DNA from: Pseudomonadota bacterium
GTDB lineage: Bacteria > Pseudomonadota > Gammaproteobacteria > Burkholderiales > Burkholderiaceae_C
Length of the DNA: 64,000 bases
Assembly: GCA_963204815.1 (NCBI GenBank)
Contig: CAUJHQ010000029.1
Coordinates: 62,001 to 126,000, forward strand
Direction of reading: 5' to 3'
Shown here: one piece after another, positions 55,411 through 64,000 of the stretch
How positions within the stretch are numbered: the stretch's first letter is position 1
Layout of the letters: every line of letters starts with the position of its first letter
Made by a program: the position numbers and the translations under genes
The notes under the pieces: generated by a model
The model's input: only the letters and a program-made list of their open reading frames with translations
The model's database searches: none
Told to the model about the DNA's origin: nothing

Positions 55411-56461
55411 TCAGCCGGCCCGAGGCCTGCTGCACCGGCCGCGCGTTCATCGGGTACAGGCGGCCGAAGATGTCGAGCTGCTGCTGCGACAACTGCACCG
55501 GCTGGCGCATCACGATCCACGTGACACCCTCGCTGCACGGCGGCGTCGTCAGCGAACCCATGTAGGTGAAGTAGCGGCGGTCCGGCGGCAGCAGGTGGTT
55601 GAGGTCGATCACCACCGAGGCAGCGACCTCCTCGTTCTTCTCCAGCGGCAGGTTGTTCCAGATCGTCTGCACGATTTGCTGCGCGCTGCCGCGCTCCAGC
55701 AGCACCGCCACCACCGCGAGCTTGCCGTCGCCGTCCTTGTGGACGAGGTGGGCCACCATGTCGAACTGGCGGCCGTCGATGCGCTCTTCGGACGGCCGGT
55801 GGAAGTGGAACTGCACCAGTTCCCACCGCCGCCCACCGACGGTGATGAAGTTGCCCGGCGCCAGGTTCACCTGCACCGTGTGGCCGTTGTCGATGACACG
55901 GAAGCCGCTGGCGCGGTAGTCGAACTGCACCGGCTCCAGGTCGACGGCGATGCCGTCGCGGATGTCGATCGGGCTCTGCCGCTTGCCGGTGCCGCACAGC
56001 GTGAACTCGGGGCGCAACCCGCCCCAGGCCTGCGGGCCGACTTCGCCCTTGTAGGCCCAGTGCAGGTCGTGGCCGCCGTCGGCCTTCTCCGACGCGCCTG
56101 CCGCACGGGCGGCGGCCTTCGGCGCCGCCGCACGATGCCCGGCCTCGGCCGGCGCGGGCGCCGGCGAGCGCGCCGCGACCTGCACGATGTGCGAAGACGA
56201 GTTCGGCGCCTTCGACGCCCCGAGCTTCTCGGTCAGCCGGTCGCGCAGGTGCTCGATCGGGTCGACCTCGGCCTTCGGTGCGGCCTCGGCCTTGGCCGGC
56301 GCTTCGGCCTTCGGCTTCGGCTTGGGCGCGGCCTTCGCGGCGGGCTTGGGCTCGGCATGGGCGTCATTGGCGTGCGCGGGGGGCGCGAGCGCCAGCGCGG
56401 CAGACAAGGCCGCGGCCAGCGGCAGAAGGGTGAACAGCGGCAGACGGCGATGGGTGTTCAT
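55394..56461 (-). CDS. Periplasmic alpha-carbonic anhydrase
   Basis: A 355-residue protein with a signal peptide (cleavage after PAHA, about residue 31), then an Ala/Lys/Pro-rich linker (about 35-130), and an alpha-class carbonic anhydrase domain from about 130. The zinc ligands are His219 and His221 (QFHFHRPSEE) and His238 (MVAHLVH), with the spacing of bacterial alpha enzymes. SLTTPPCSEGVTW and CGTGKRQSPIDI are also diagnostic. It hydrates CO2 in the periplasm. The long charged linker is unusual and may contact the cell wall. Confidence 0.92.
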   Translation of the reverse strand: MNTHRRLPLFTLLPLAAALSAALALAPPAHANDAHAEPKPAAKAAPKPKPKAEAPAKAEAAPKAEVDPIEHLRDRLTEKLGASKAPNSSSHIVQVAARSPAPAPAEAGHRAAAPKAAARAAGASEKADGGHDLHWAYKGEVGPQAWGGLRPEFTLCGTGKRQSPIDIRDGIAVDLEPVQFDYRASGFRVIDNGHTVQVNLAPGNFITVGGRRWELVQFHFHRPSEERIDGRQFDMVAHLVHKDGDGKLAVVAVLLERGSAQQIVQTIWNNLPLEKNEEVAASVVIDLNHLLPPDRRYFTYMGSLTTPPCSEGVTWIVMRQPVQLSQQQLDIFGRLYPMNARPVQQASGRLIKQSQ

Positions 56462-56525
56462 GGGCGGGACTCCGCCCTCGTTATCGGCCGCCGCCCGGCG
56501 CGGCTTGAGGGTGGCGCGGCCCCGT

Positions 56526-57731
56526 TCAGGCCAGGCGCGGCTTGACCCAGAGCCAGGCCACCAGCCCCACGGCCAGCATCGCCGCCGAAGCGACCGCCAG
56601 CGCGACCGTCGAGTGCATCACGAACGGCGCCACCACGCCGGCCACCAGCGCGTTGACGAGGCTGCCGGCGCAGGACTGCACCGACGAGGCCATGCCGCGC
56701 CGGTCGGGCACCAGGTCGAGCACCATCAGCGTCACGGCCGGCACCATCAGCGACCAACCGAAGGCGTAGACCGCGATCGGCGCCACCGCCCACCAGGGCG
56801 ACGGCTCGAACAGCAGGTTCAACGCCACGTTCAGCACCGACACCACGAACATGACGACGAAACCGTGCCGCACCTGGTGGCGCGGCGGGATGCGGCCGGC
56901 GAGCCGGCCCGAGAACCACGCGCCGCCCATCACGCCTGCCACGGTGAGCAGGAAGAACCAGAAGAACTGCTGCGGCCCCAGGCGCAGGTGCTCGCCCAGG
57001 AACACCGGCGCGGACAGCACGTACAGGAACATGCCGTTGAAGGGCACGCCGCTGGCCACCACCAGCGCCATGAAGCGTGCGCTGCGCACCATGCCCCAGT
57101 AACCGGCAAGCAGCGGCCGCGGATGGAACGACTGGCGCGACGCGACCGGCAGCGACTCCGGCAGCAGGCGCCAGTTCGCCGCCAGCAGCAGCGCCCCCAC
57201 GGCGGCGAGGAACCAGAAGATCGACGACCAGGCCGCGTGCACGAAGAGGAAGCCGCCGATCACCGGCGCGATCGCCGGCGCGATGCCGAAGTAGATCGTC
57301 ACCTGCGACATCATGCGTTGCGCATCGGCCGGCGCGAACATGTCGCGGATGATGGCGCGCGACACCACCATGCCCGCCCCCGCCGACATGCCCTGCAGCG
57401 TGCGGAAGACGACGAGTTCGACGATCGAGCCCGACAGCGCGCAGCCCGCCGAGGCCAGCGTGAACACCGCCAGCCCGGCCAGCACCACCGGCTGGCGGCC
57501 GAAGCTGTCGGCCAGCGCGCCGTGGAACAGGTTCATCAGCGCGAAGCCGAGCAGGTAGCTCGACAGCGTCTGCTGCATCTGCGCCGGCGTGGCGCCGATG
57601 TTGGCCGCGATGCCGGCGAACGCCGGCAGGTAGGTGTCGATCGAGAACGGGCCCAGCGTGCCCATGCCGGCCAGCAGCAGCGCCAGCGTCCAGCGCGGGC
57701 CGCGCCAGAGCGAGCGTGCGTGAGGGGTCAT
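56526..57731 (-). CDS. Bcr/CflA-type multidrug efflux MFS transporter
   Basis: A 401-residue protein with 12 membrane segments. The Bcr/CflA subfamily pattern includes GPFSIDTYLPAF in helix 1, ADSFGRQPVVLAGL between helices 2 and 3, and FRTLQGMSAGAGMVVSRAI in helix 4. The start at 57731 is preferred to one 36 bases upstream, since it begins just before the first helix. Substrates are unknown. Confidence 0.88.
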   Translation of the reverse strand: MTPHARSLWRGPRWTLALLLAGMGTLGPFSIDTYLPAFAGIAANIGATPAQMQQTLSSYLLGFALMNLFHGALADSFGRQPVVLAGLAVFTLASAGCALSGSIVELVVFRTLQGMSAGAGMVVSRAIIRDMFAPADAQRMMSQVTIYFGIAPAIAPVIGGFLFVHAAWSSIFWFLAAVGALLLAANWRLLPESLPVASRQSFHPRPLLAGYWGMVRSARFMALVVASGVPFNGMFLYVLSAPVFLGEHLRLGPQQFFWFFLLTVAGVMGGAWFSGRLAGRIPPRHQVRHGFVVMFVVSVLNVALNLLFEPSPWWAVAPIAVYAFGWSLMVPAVTLMVLDLVPDRRGMASSVQSCAGSLVNALVAGVVAPFVMHSTVALAVASAAMLAVGLVAWLWVKPRLA

Positions 57732-57790
57732 CGGGAAGCGCAAAGGCCTGGAGTCTAGCGAGGGCACGGTGGCGGTGATGCAATGCGCCG

Positions 57791-58429
57791 ATGAATCCTC
57801 CGCGCCGCACCCTCCTCGCCGGCACCGCCGCGCTGCTGGCCCTGCCGGCGCTGGCCGCCACGCGCCCCTTCGCCGAGATGACCGACGGCCCGTTCTACCC
57901 GCCGCCGCGCTGGCGCGAACGCTGGCCCGACTGGGACGCCGACCTCACGCGCGTGCAGCGCGGCGCCGAGGCGAGGGTGGCGCGCGGCGAACACTTCGGG
58001 CTCGAACTGGCCGTGCTCGACACCGATGGCCGTGCGCTCGACAACGCGGAGGTCGAGATCTGGCAGTGCGACGCGCTCGCCGCCTACCGCCACCCGAACG
58101 TGGCGCAGGAGCCGGGCCGCTTCGACGAAGGCTTCCAGGGCTTCGGCGCCGCGCGCAGCGGGCGCGGCGGCACGCTGGCGCTGCGCACCATCAAGCCGGT
58201 GCCCTACCCCGGCCGCACGCCGCACATCCACGTGAAGCTGCGCCACCCGAGCTTCGGCGAACGCACGTCGCAGCTGTTCATCGCCGGCGACCCCGGAAAC
58301 GCGCGCGACTTCCTCTGGCGCCGGCTCGGCGCCGAGGAGCGCGCCGCGCTCGACATGAAGCTCGAGCCCGCGCCGGCCGGCAGCGGCCTGCGCTGGGTGG
58401 CGCGGCACCGCCTGGTGGTGCCGGCCTGA
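57791..58429 (+). CDS. Secreted intradiol ring-cleavage dioxygenase family protein
   Basis: A 212-residue protein. The N-terminus NPPRRTLLAGTAALLALPALA is a signal peptide with a twin-Arg start, so export in folded form is possible. The remaining part is the protocatechuate 3,4-dioxygenase-like fold. All four Fe(III) ligands are present: Tyr in LAAYRHP, and Tyr, His, His in PYPGRTPHIHVKL. It has no catalytic partner subunit, so it differs from classical PcaGH. It probably acts on an aromatic diol in the periplasm. The substrate is unknown. Confidence 0.85.
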   Translation: MNPPRRTLLAGTAALLALPALAATRPFAEMTDGPFYPPPRWRERWPDWDADLTRVQRGAEARVARGEHFGLELAVLDTDGRALDNAEVEIWQCDALAAYRHPNVAQEPGRFDEGFQGFGAARSGRGGTLALRTIKPVPYPGRTPHIHVKLRHPSFGERTSQLFIAGDPGNARDFLWRRLGAEERAALDMKLEPAPAGSGLRWVARHRLVVPA

Positions 58430-58436
58430 ATAAAGT

Positions 58437-58888
58437 GTGAAGCGGGCCGATAGGCCGGATTCTGTGCACGCCAGCCGCCTTGCGACGACCGGCGCGTGAC
58501 CGCCATTCCTCTGGGCCCGTGGTCGCCCACGGGCTCGGTGCCACCTACCCGCCGGCTCTGCGGGACCGCATCATCGCCGGCCTACTTGGTGTTGCTGCGC
58601 GTAGAGATTGCCCGTTTCACCCCGGGCGGGCTTGCCCGCCCGGGGTGGCTGCGCGGCACGGGCTTTCGCCCGTGGGTTCGCGCGGCTTGCGCCGCACGCC
58701 CCGGCCGGCTCTCGCCGGCCCCTTGCAGAACACCCGCTGACAGGGACACCGCCCAGACTCGTCTCTGTTGCTCTGATCCTCACCTCGCGGTGGACAGCCG
58801 TTAGCTGCTACGCTGCCCTGTGCAGTCCGGACCTTCCTCCCGTGCCGTGTTTCCACGCTCGCACCGGCGGCGGTCTGGCCCGCTTCAC
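58437..58888 (-). ncRNA. rnpB: RNase P RNA
   Basis: The minus strand begins GTGAAGCGGGCC, which pairs over 12 bp with the end GGCCCGCTTCAC (helix P1). Conserved class A landmarks follow: GAGGAAGGTCCGGACT near 58824-58839, AGAGCAACAGAGACGAGTC, the block GCAGAGCCGGCGGGTAGG near 58549, and the 3' segment ACAGAATCCGGCC. The RNA is the catalytic part of the tRNA 5'-processing enzyme. GATAAT at 58901-58896 is a plausible -10 box and would put the promoter in the start of cysK. Confidence 0.95.
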
Positions 58889-58895
58889 GGAAACG

Positions 58896-58917
58896 ATTAT
58901 CCCAGGAGAGAGTGCCC

Positions 58918-58924
<7 letters not shown>
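58896..58924 (-). promoter_or_regulatory. Candidate rnpB promoter overlapping the cysK start
   Basis: A minus-strand -10-like GATAAT (58901-58896) lies 8 bases upstream of the P1 5' end. The best -35 is a weak CTTTCA (58924-58919) with 17 bases spacing, inside the first codons of cysK. Confidence 0.4.
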
Positions 58925-59835
<911 letters not shown>

Positions 59836-60039
59836 GCGAGCGCGGGCGGCGCCGGCTGCGGCGGCGCCCGGGGCGCCGCCTCCTCGGGTGGTGGCAGCGT
59901 CACGTGCTCGGGGCGGAACCAGGCGAGCGCGGCGCCGATGCCCGTCAGCACCGCCAGGACGGCGGCCAGCCACCACACGACCTGGTCCCGGGCCCTCATG
60001 CCGCGAGTATGCGGCGGCCGTGCCAGGCCGCCGCGCCGC

Positions 60040-60915
60040 TCACTGCGCCTGCTGCAGCGCGCGGATGCGGTCTTCGATCGGCGGGTGGCTGGAGAACAGC
60101 GCCATCAGGCCGCTCGGCTTGGCGCTGATGCCCATCGTCGCGACCGATTGCGGCAGCTGGCCGGGGTCGAGGCCGCCCAGGCGCGCCAGCGCGTTGATCA
60201 TCGGCTGCTTGCGGCCCATCATCTGCGCGGCGCCGGCGTCGGCACGGTACTCGCGCTGGCGCGAGAACCACGCCACGATGATCGCGGCGAGCACGCCGAG
60301 CACGATGTCGAGCACGACGGTGGTCACGTAGTAGCCCACGCCCGGGCCTTCGCGGTCGTTCTTCAGGATGACCTTGTCGACGAAGTAGCCGATCACGCGC
60401 GACAGGAAGACGACGAAGGTGTTCATCACGCCCTGGATGAGCGTCATCGTCACCATGTCGCCGTTCGCGACGTGCGCGACCTCGTGGCCGATGACGGCCT
60501 CGACCTCGTCGCGGTTCATGCTGTGCAGCAGGCCGGTGGACACGGCGACGAGCGCCGAGTTCTTGAAGGCGCCGGTCGCGAAGGCGTTCGGCTCGCCGTC
60601 GTAGATGGCGACTTCGGGCATCTTGATGCCGGCCTTCTGCGAGAAGTTGGCCACGGCGCCGACGATCCAGCGGTGGGTGGGGTCCTGCGACTCGTTGATG
60701 ACCTGCGCACCGGTGCTCCACTTGGCCATCGGCTTGCTCATCAGCAGCGAGATGAACGCGCCGCCGAAGCCCATCACGGCGGCGAAACCCAGCAGCTGGC
60801 CGAGGTTCAGGCCGTTGGCCGTGAGGAAGCGGTTCACGCCCAGCAGGCTGGCCGCGATGCCCAGCACGAGCATGACGGCCACGTTGGTGACGACGAACAA
60901 CAGCACACGCTTCAT
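60040..60915 (-). CDS. htpX: Membrane zinc protease HtpX
   Basis: A 291-residue inner-membrane M48 protease that degrades misfolded membrane proteins. The zinc motif HEVAH has His144, Glu145 and His148; the third ligand lies in [10 protein letters not shown]. Two N-terminal membrane segments and two after the active site are visible. Full length for the family. Confidence 0.96.
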   Translation of the reverse strand: MKRVLLFVVTNVAVMLVLGIAASLLGVNRFLTANGLNLGQLLGFAAVMGFGGAFISLLMSKPMAKWSTGAQVINESQDPTHRWIVGAVANFSQKAGIKMPEVAIYDGEPNAFATGAFKNSALVAVSTGLLHSMNRDEVEAVIGHEVAHVANGDMVTMTLIQGVMNTFVVFLSRVIGYFVDKVILKNDREGPGVGYYVTTVVLDIVLGVLAAIIVAWFSRQREYRADAGAAQMMGRKQPMINALARLGGLDPGQLPQSVATMGISAKPSGLMALFSSHPPIEDRIRALQQAQ

Positions 60916-60990
60916 GGTCTTGGCGCCCGCTCGGGGCGCGTCGGTTCAGGGATGAGCGCGATGTTAGGGCCCGGCCGGCCCTTTCAAGGC

Positions 60991-61812
60991 TTAACCCCGC
61001 AACCGGACCTGATTCGGCTGCTTCGCCGGCACGAGCTCGAAGCTGTCGGGGTGCTGGCGCAGCAGGCGCGTGGGGGTGCCGCCGCGGCCGATGAGGCCGG
61101 CGTCGCGCAACCGCTCGGCGGCGACGCGCAGTTCGACCGCGCTGCCGCGCAGCAGTTCGGGCATCGCGGCCAGGATCTGGCGCACGCCTTCGGGCCGCTC
61201 GGGCGGCGGCGCCGGTGCGGCGGGCGGCGGCGGCGACGCCTCGACCGCGGCGGCCTTGCGGCGGGTGCCCGACTTGCGGGCCGCCGGCGCTGCCGTCTCG
61301 GCGGACTTCTCGGTCGCCTTATCGGTCGCTCTCTGGGTCGCCTTCCCGGCCGCCTTCGCCGCGGCCCGCGGCGCCGACTTCGCCGCCGTGCTGCGTGCCT
61401 TGCGGTGCGAGAGCACGGTGTAGGCGTCATAGACCGTCATCGTCTCGTCGCCGGTCTTGCCTTCCTGGCCGAGGCCGACGACGCGGCAGCCCTTCTCGCG
61501 CAGCCGGCTCACCAGCGGCGCGAAGTCGGAGTCCGACGACGCGATGGCCACCACGTCGGGCCGCTCGGCGAGCACGAGGTCGATGGCGTCGACCGCCAGC
61601 GCGATGTCGGTCGAATTCTTGCCCGCCGCCAGGTTCACCATCGGCCGGATGCCCAAGCGCTTGAACGCCGCCTGGTGCTTGGCCGCGCTCTCGGCGGTGC
61701 AGTAGGCACGCCGCACGTGCAGCGCGCCGTGCTCGGCCAGCAGCGCCGCCACGGCCTGTTCGATGACGTCGAGCGACACGTTGTCGGCGTCGATCAGCAG
61801 CATGACCTTCAT
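60991..61812 (-). CDS. NYN-domain (LabA/PIN-like) protein with C-terminal OST-HTH/LOTUS-type region
   Basis: A 273-residue protein. The N-terminal 145 residues are a NYN domain with the acidic active-site residues in [17 protein letters not shown] and [10 protein letters not shown], typical of putative RNases. A Lys/Ala-rich low-complexity linker (about 140-200) leads to a C-terminal helical segment ([20 protein letters not shown] to [15 protein letters not shown]), which fits an OST-HTH RNA-binding domain. Its ATG overlaps the pyrC stop (ATGA), so it is translationally coupled to pyrimidine synthesis. No target RNA is known. Confidence 0.85.
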   Translation of the reverse strand: MKVMLLIDADNVSLDVIEQAVAALLAEHGALHVRRAYCTAESAAKHQAAFKRLGIRPMVNLAAGKNSTDIALAVDAIDLVLAERPDVVAIASSDSDFAPLVSRLREKGCRVVGLGQEGKTGDETMTVYDAYTVLSHRKARSTAAKSAPRAAAKAAGKATQRATDKATEKSAETAAPAARKSGTRRKAAAVEASPPPPAAPAPPPERPEGVRQILAAMPELLRGSAVELRVAAERLRDAGLIGRGGTPTRLLRQHPDSFELVPAKQPNQVRLRG

Positions 61813-62852
61813 GCGAGTCTCCAGTTCAGTGTCTCGCCGCCGCGCAGCGGCTTGATCACCGCGTCGCCGAAGGGCAGCGTCTCCGGCAGCGCCCAGGCCT
61901 CGCGGCGCAGCGTGACGCGCTCGCGGTTGCGCGGCAGGCCGTAGAAGTCGGGGCCGTGGAAGCTGGCGAAAGCCTCCAGGCGGTCGAGCGCGCCGACGGC
62001 GTCGAACGCCTCGGCGTAGAGCTCCAGCGCCGCCGGCGCGGTGTAGCAGCCGGCGCCGCAGACCGACTGCTCCTTCAGCGCCGCCGCGTGCGGCGCGCTG
62101 TCGGTGCCGAGGAAGAACTTCGCGCTGCCCGAGGTGGCCGCCTTCACCAGCGCGTCGCGGTGCACTTCGCGCTTGAGCACCGGCAGGCAGTACCAGTGCG
62201 GGCGCAGTCCACCGACGAACAGTGCGTTGCGGTTGTAGAGCAGGTGGTGCGCGGTGATGGTGGCGCCGGTGTGGGCGTCGGCCGCGGCCACGTACTCGGC
62301 GGCGTCCTTCGTCGTGATGTGCTCGAACACCACCTTCAGCGCCGGGAAGTCGCGCCGCAGCGGCTGCATCACGCGCTCGATGAACACGGCCTCGCGGTCG
62401 AAGATGTCGACCTCGGGGTCGGTCACCTCGCCGTGCACCAGCAGCAGCAGGCCTTCGCGCTGCATCGCTTCGAGCGTGGCGTAGGTCTTCCTGATGTCGG
62501 TGACGCCGGCGTCGCTGTTCGTCGTCGCGCCCGCCGGGTAGAGCTTCAGCGCCACGACGCCGGCCGCCTTCGCGCGCGCGATCTCGTCGGGCGGCGTGTT
62601 GTCGGTGAGGTAGAGCGTCATCAGCGGCTCGAACGACGTGTTCGGCGGCAGCGCGGCGAGGATGCGCGCGCGGTATTCGGCCGCCTGCGCCGCGGTGGTC
62701 ACCGGCGGCTTCAGGTTCGGCATGACGATGGCGCGCGCGAACTGGCGCGCCGTGGCCGGCAGCACGGCGGCGAGCGCGGCGCCGTCGCGCAGGTGCAGGT
62801 GCCAGTCGTCGGGGCGGGTGATCGAGAGCAGGTCGCGGCTCGGGGAAGTCAT
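61809..62852 (-). CDS. pyrC: Dihydroorotase
   Basis: A 347-residue class II dihydroorotase (pyrimidine biosynthesis), the same length as E. coli PyrC. The N-terminus [15 protein letters not shown] carries the first zinc His pair. [16 protein letters not shown] contains the carboxylated Lys, EHITTKDAA gives another His and [13 protein letters not shown] the last Asp/His. The start at 62852 aligns with relatives; an ATG at 62861 is possible. It is coupled with the NYN gene downstream. Confidence 0.96.
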   Translation of the reverse strand: MTSPSRDLLSITRPDDWHLHLRDGAALAAVLPATARQFARAIVMPNLKPPVTTAAQAAEYRARILAALPPNTSFEPLMTLYLTDNTPPDEIARAKAAGVVALKLYPAGATTNSDAGVTDIRKTYATLEAMQREGLLLLVHGEVTDPEVDIFDREAVFIERVMQPLRRDFPALKVVFEHITTKDAAEYVAAADAHTGATITAHHLLYNRNALFVGGLRPHWYCLPVLKREVHRDALVKAATSGSAKFFLGTDSAPHAAALKEQSVCGAGCYTAPAALELYAEAFDAVGALDRLEAFASFHGPDFYGLPRNRERVTLRREAWALPETLPFGDAVIKPLRGGETLNWRLA

Positions 62853-62889
62853 GCGGACCATTCTCGCACCCGCCTCCGGCGGGCCGCGG

Positions 62890-63615
62890 TCAGAAGCGGA
62901 AGCCCAGGCGCGCCGAGTACGACGTCGTCTTGCCGGTCTTGTCGCCTTCGGCCGTGATGTCGAACAGACCCAGGTTCAGATGCAGGCCGGCGAACACGCG
63001 CGCCTGCGTCGGGCTTTCGCTCTGCAGCGTGGTGGCGCCGTTCACCTTCGCCGACGTGCGCACCGCGCCGACACCGGCGTAGGGTGTGATGAACGGGAAG
63101 CCCTTCGAGATGGAGACGTCGAACGATGCGTTGCTCAGCGACAGCTGGTCGACGCCCGACAGCTTCGTCGCCGCCACGCGCAGGCCGACCGCCGGCGACA
63201 CCAGGCCGCCTTCGAGCAGCGCCCAGCGCAGTTCGACGCCGGCCAGCTTGGCGTCGACCTTCGGCAGCGTGGCGTAGGTGGCGCCGATGTCGATGCCGAA
63301 CGGCAGGCCCTTGGCGATGCGGATGCCCGGCACCGGCACCGTGCCGGGGATGTCGGCGTTGCCGGCGGCCTTGCTCCAGAGGTCGGGGTACTGGGTGTTG
63401 GTGAAGGCGCTGGCGACGGCGATGTCGAAGCCGGCGACGCCGAGCGGCGCCGCCGAGGCCAGCTGCTTGTAGGACGTGGCCGCGCCGAGGTCCTTGGTGA
63501 ACAGCGCGAACTCGGCCTGGCTCAGGTTGTTGAGCGTGTCGAAGTCGGTGGCCGAGGCGGCCAGCGGCGCGCCCAGCGCGGCCGCACAGGCGGCCAGGGT
63601 GGTGAGTGGCTTCAT
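62890..63615 (-). CDS. Secreted/outer-membrane beta-barrel-like protein
   Basis: A 241-residue protein with a signal peptide (cleavage after AASA, about residue 22). The remainder is rich in alternating hydrophobic and polar strands, with Gly/Ser turns. It ends in [12 protein letters not shown] with a terminal Phe, the sorting signature of outer-membrane beta-barrels. No characterised family was recognised. It stands alone between pyrC and the ABC ATPase fragment. Confidence 0.75.
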   Translation of the reverse strand: MKPLTTLAACAAALGAPLAASATDFDTLNNLSQAEFALFTKDLGAATSYKQLASAAPLGVAGFDIAVASAFTNTQYPDLWSKAAGNADIPGTVPVPGIRIAKGLPFGIDIGATYATLPKVDAKLAGVELRWALLEGGLVSPAVGLRVAATKLSGVDQLSLSNASFDVSISKGFPFITPYAGVGAVRTSAKVNGATTLQSESPTQARVFAGLHLNLGLFDITAEGDKTGKTTSYSARLGFRF

Positions 63616-63772
63616 GGTCGACAACCGTGGGAGTGGCGAACGCGCCGATGCTAGGCGCGCCGGCCGGCGGCAGGCGTGACGAAGGGCAAATCGGGGTGGC
63701 CGCTGCCGCTCAGCGGCGTTGCGCGCGTGGCGGCGCTGCAACAGCCCGCCGGCGCGTCCGGGTGCCGGAGCG

Positions 63773-64000
63773 TCAGTGCTGGAGGATCTTGGAGAGAAAG
63801 TCCTTCGCGCGAGGCGTGCGCGCGTCGGCATTGCCGAAGAACTCGTCCTTCTTGCAGTCCTCGACGATCTTGCCGGCGTCCATGAAGATGACGCGGTGGC
63901 TCACCTTCTTCGCGAAGCCCATCTCGTGCGTGACGACCATCATCGTCATGCCCTCGTTGGCCAGCTGCACCATCACGTCCAGCACCTCGCCGACCATCTC
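63773..64000 (-). CDS. Polar amino-acid ABC transporter ATPase (C-terminal end only)
   Basis: The last 75 residues are visible and the frame stays open to the window edge. The switch region VVTHEMGFAKKVSHRVIFMDAGKIVE and the C-terminus ARTPRAKDFLSKILQH are typical of GltL/HisP-type ATPases for glutamate/aspartate or other polar amino acids. The Walker motifs lie outside the window, as would any partner permease genes. Confidence 0.85.
   Translation of the reverse strand, partial: EMVGEVLDVMVQLANEGMTMMVVTHEMGFAKKVSHRVIFMDAGKIVEDCKKDEFFGNADARTPRAKDFLSKILQH

Overview
The window is about 70% GC throughout and reads as a chromosomal segment of a betaproteobacterium of the order Burkholderiales, closest in style to the Rubrivivax-Leptothrix-Roseateles group. 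This is inferred from the division/cell-wall (dcw) cluster order, the in-frame MurE-MurF fusion, the DUF3297 and FmdB-type small proteins and the dispersed CCCCCTCGGGGG repeats. No tRNA, intact IS element, prophage or CRISPR array was seen. The only RNA gene recognised is rnpB.

Layout. 1-3836: the start of an AAA/LuxR-type ATPase (cut by the window edge), a small membrane protein, and a translationally coupled trio of family III CoA-transferase, Gln-type thiol dioxygenase and crotonase-like protein. 3852-11299: unlinked housekeeping and accessory genes, including a patatin with membrane segments, an acyltransferase, a cytochrome b561, a spanin-like pair, DUF3297 and a DapA-family aldolase. 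11300-20899: a formamide/amide locus (fmdB, fmdA, amiS, a second fmdB) facing a sensory cassette. The cassette holds a 919-residue fusion of an NCS1 nucleobase/hydantoin-type permease to a histidine kinase, a coupled receiver/degenerate-EAL protein, a divergent LuxR regulator and a ZIP-like metal transporter. Two arrays of five alternating TCAC/GTGA half-sites with nearly the same spacing precede the amide genes and the ZIP-like gene. This is the most interesting part of the window.

20901-26207: a transposase relic, then a leftward catabolic operon (orphan LivK-type binding protein, SDR, Zn-alcohol dehydrogenase, ThDP enzyme, NIPSNAP protein) with a good predicted promoter. 26244-31757: an ABC ATPase with an altered Walker B, a DUF4405 protein, PIG-L deacetylase coupled to a second orphan binding protein, PaiB, and a divergent LysE/ArgO exporter and ArgP-like regulator pair. 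31861-37355: a PAS-PAS-receiver protein that keeps only a remnant of a kinase dimerisation domain, coupled to a 1397-residue hybrid kinase with two receivers and an HPt domain.

37583-54836 (minus strand): the complete dcw cluster, transcribed mraZ-rsmH-ftsL-ftsI-murEF-mraY-murD-ftsW-murG-murC-ddl-ftsQ-ftsA-ftsZ. Most genes overlap by 1-4 bases, and GC-rich repeat copies sit at three junctions. The cluster ends at ftsZ with no lpxC behind it, next to a duplicated hairpin element shared with the converging hybrid kinase. 55069-64000: alpha-carbonic anhydrase, a Bcr/CflA efflux protein, a secreted intradiol dioxygenase, rnpB, cysK, htpX, a NYN-domain protein coupled to pyrC, an outer-membrane beta-barrel-like protein and the 3' end of a polar amino-acid ABC ATPase (cut by the window edge).
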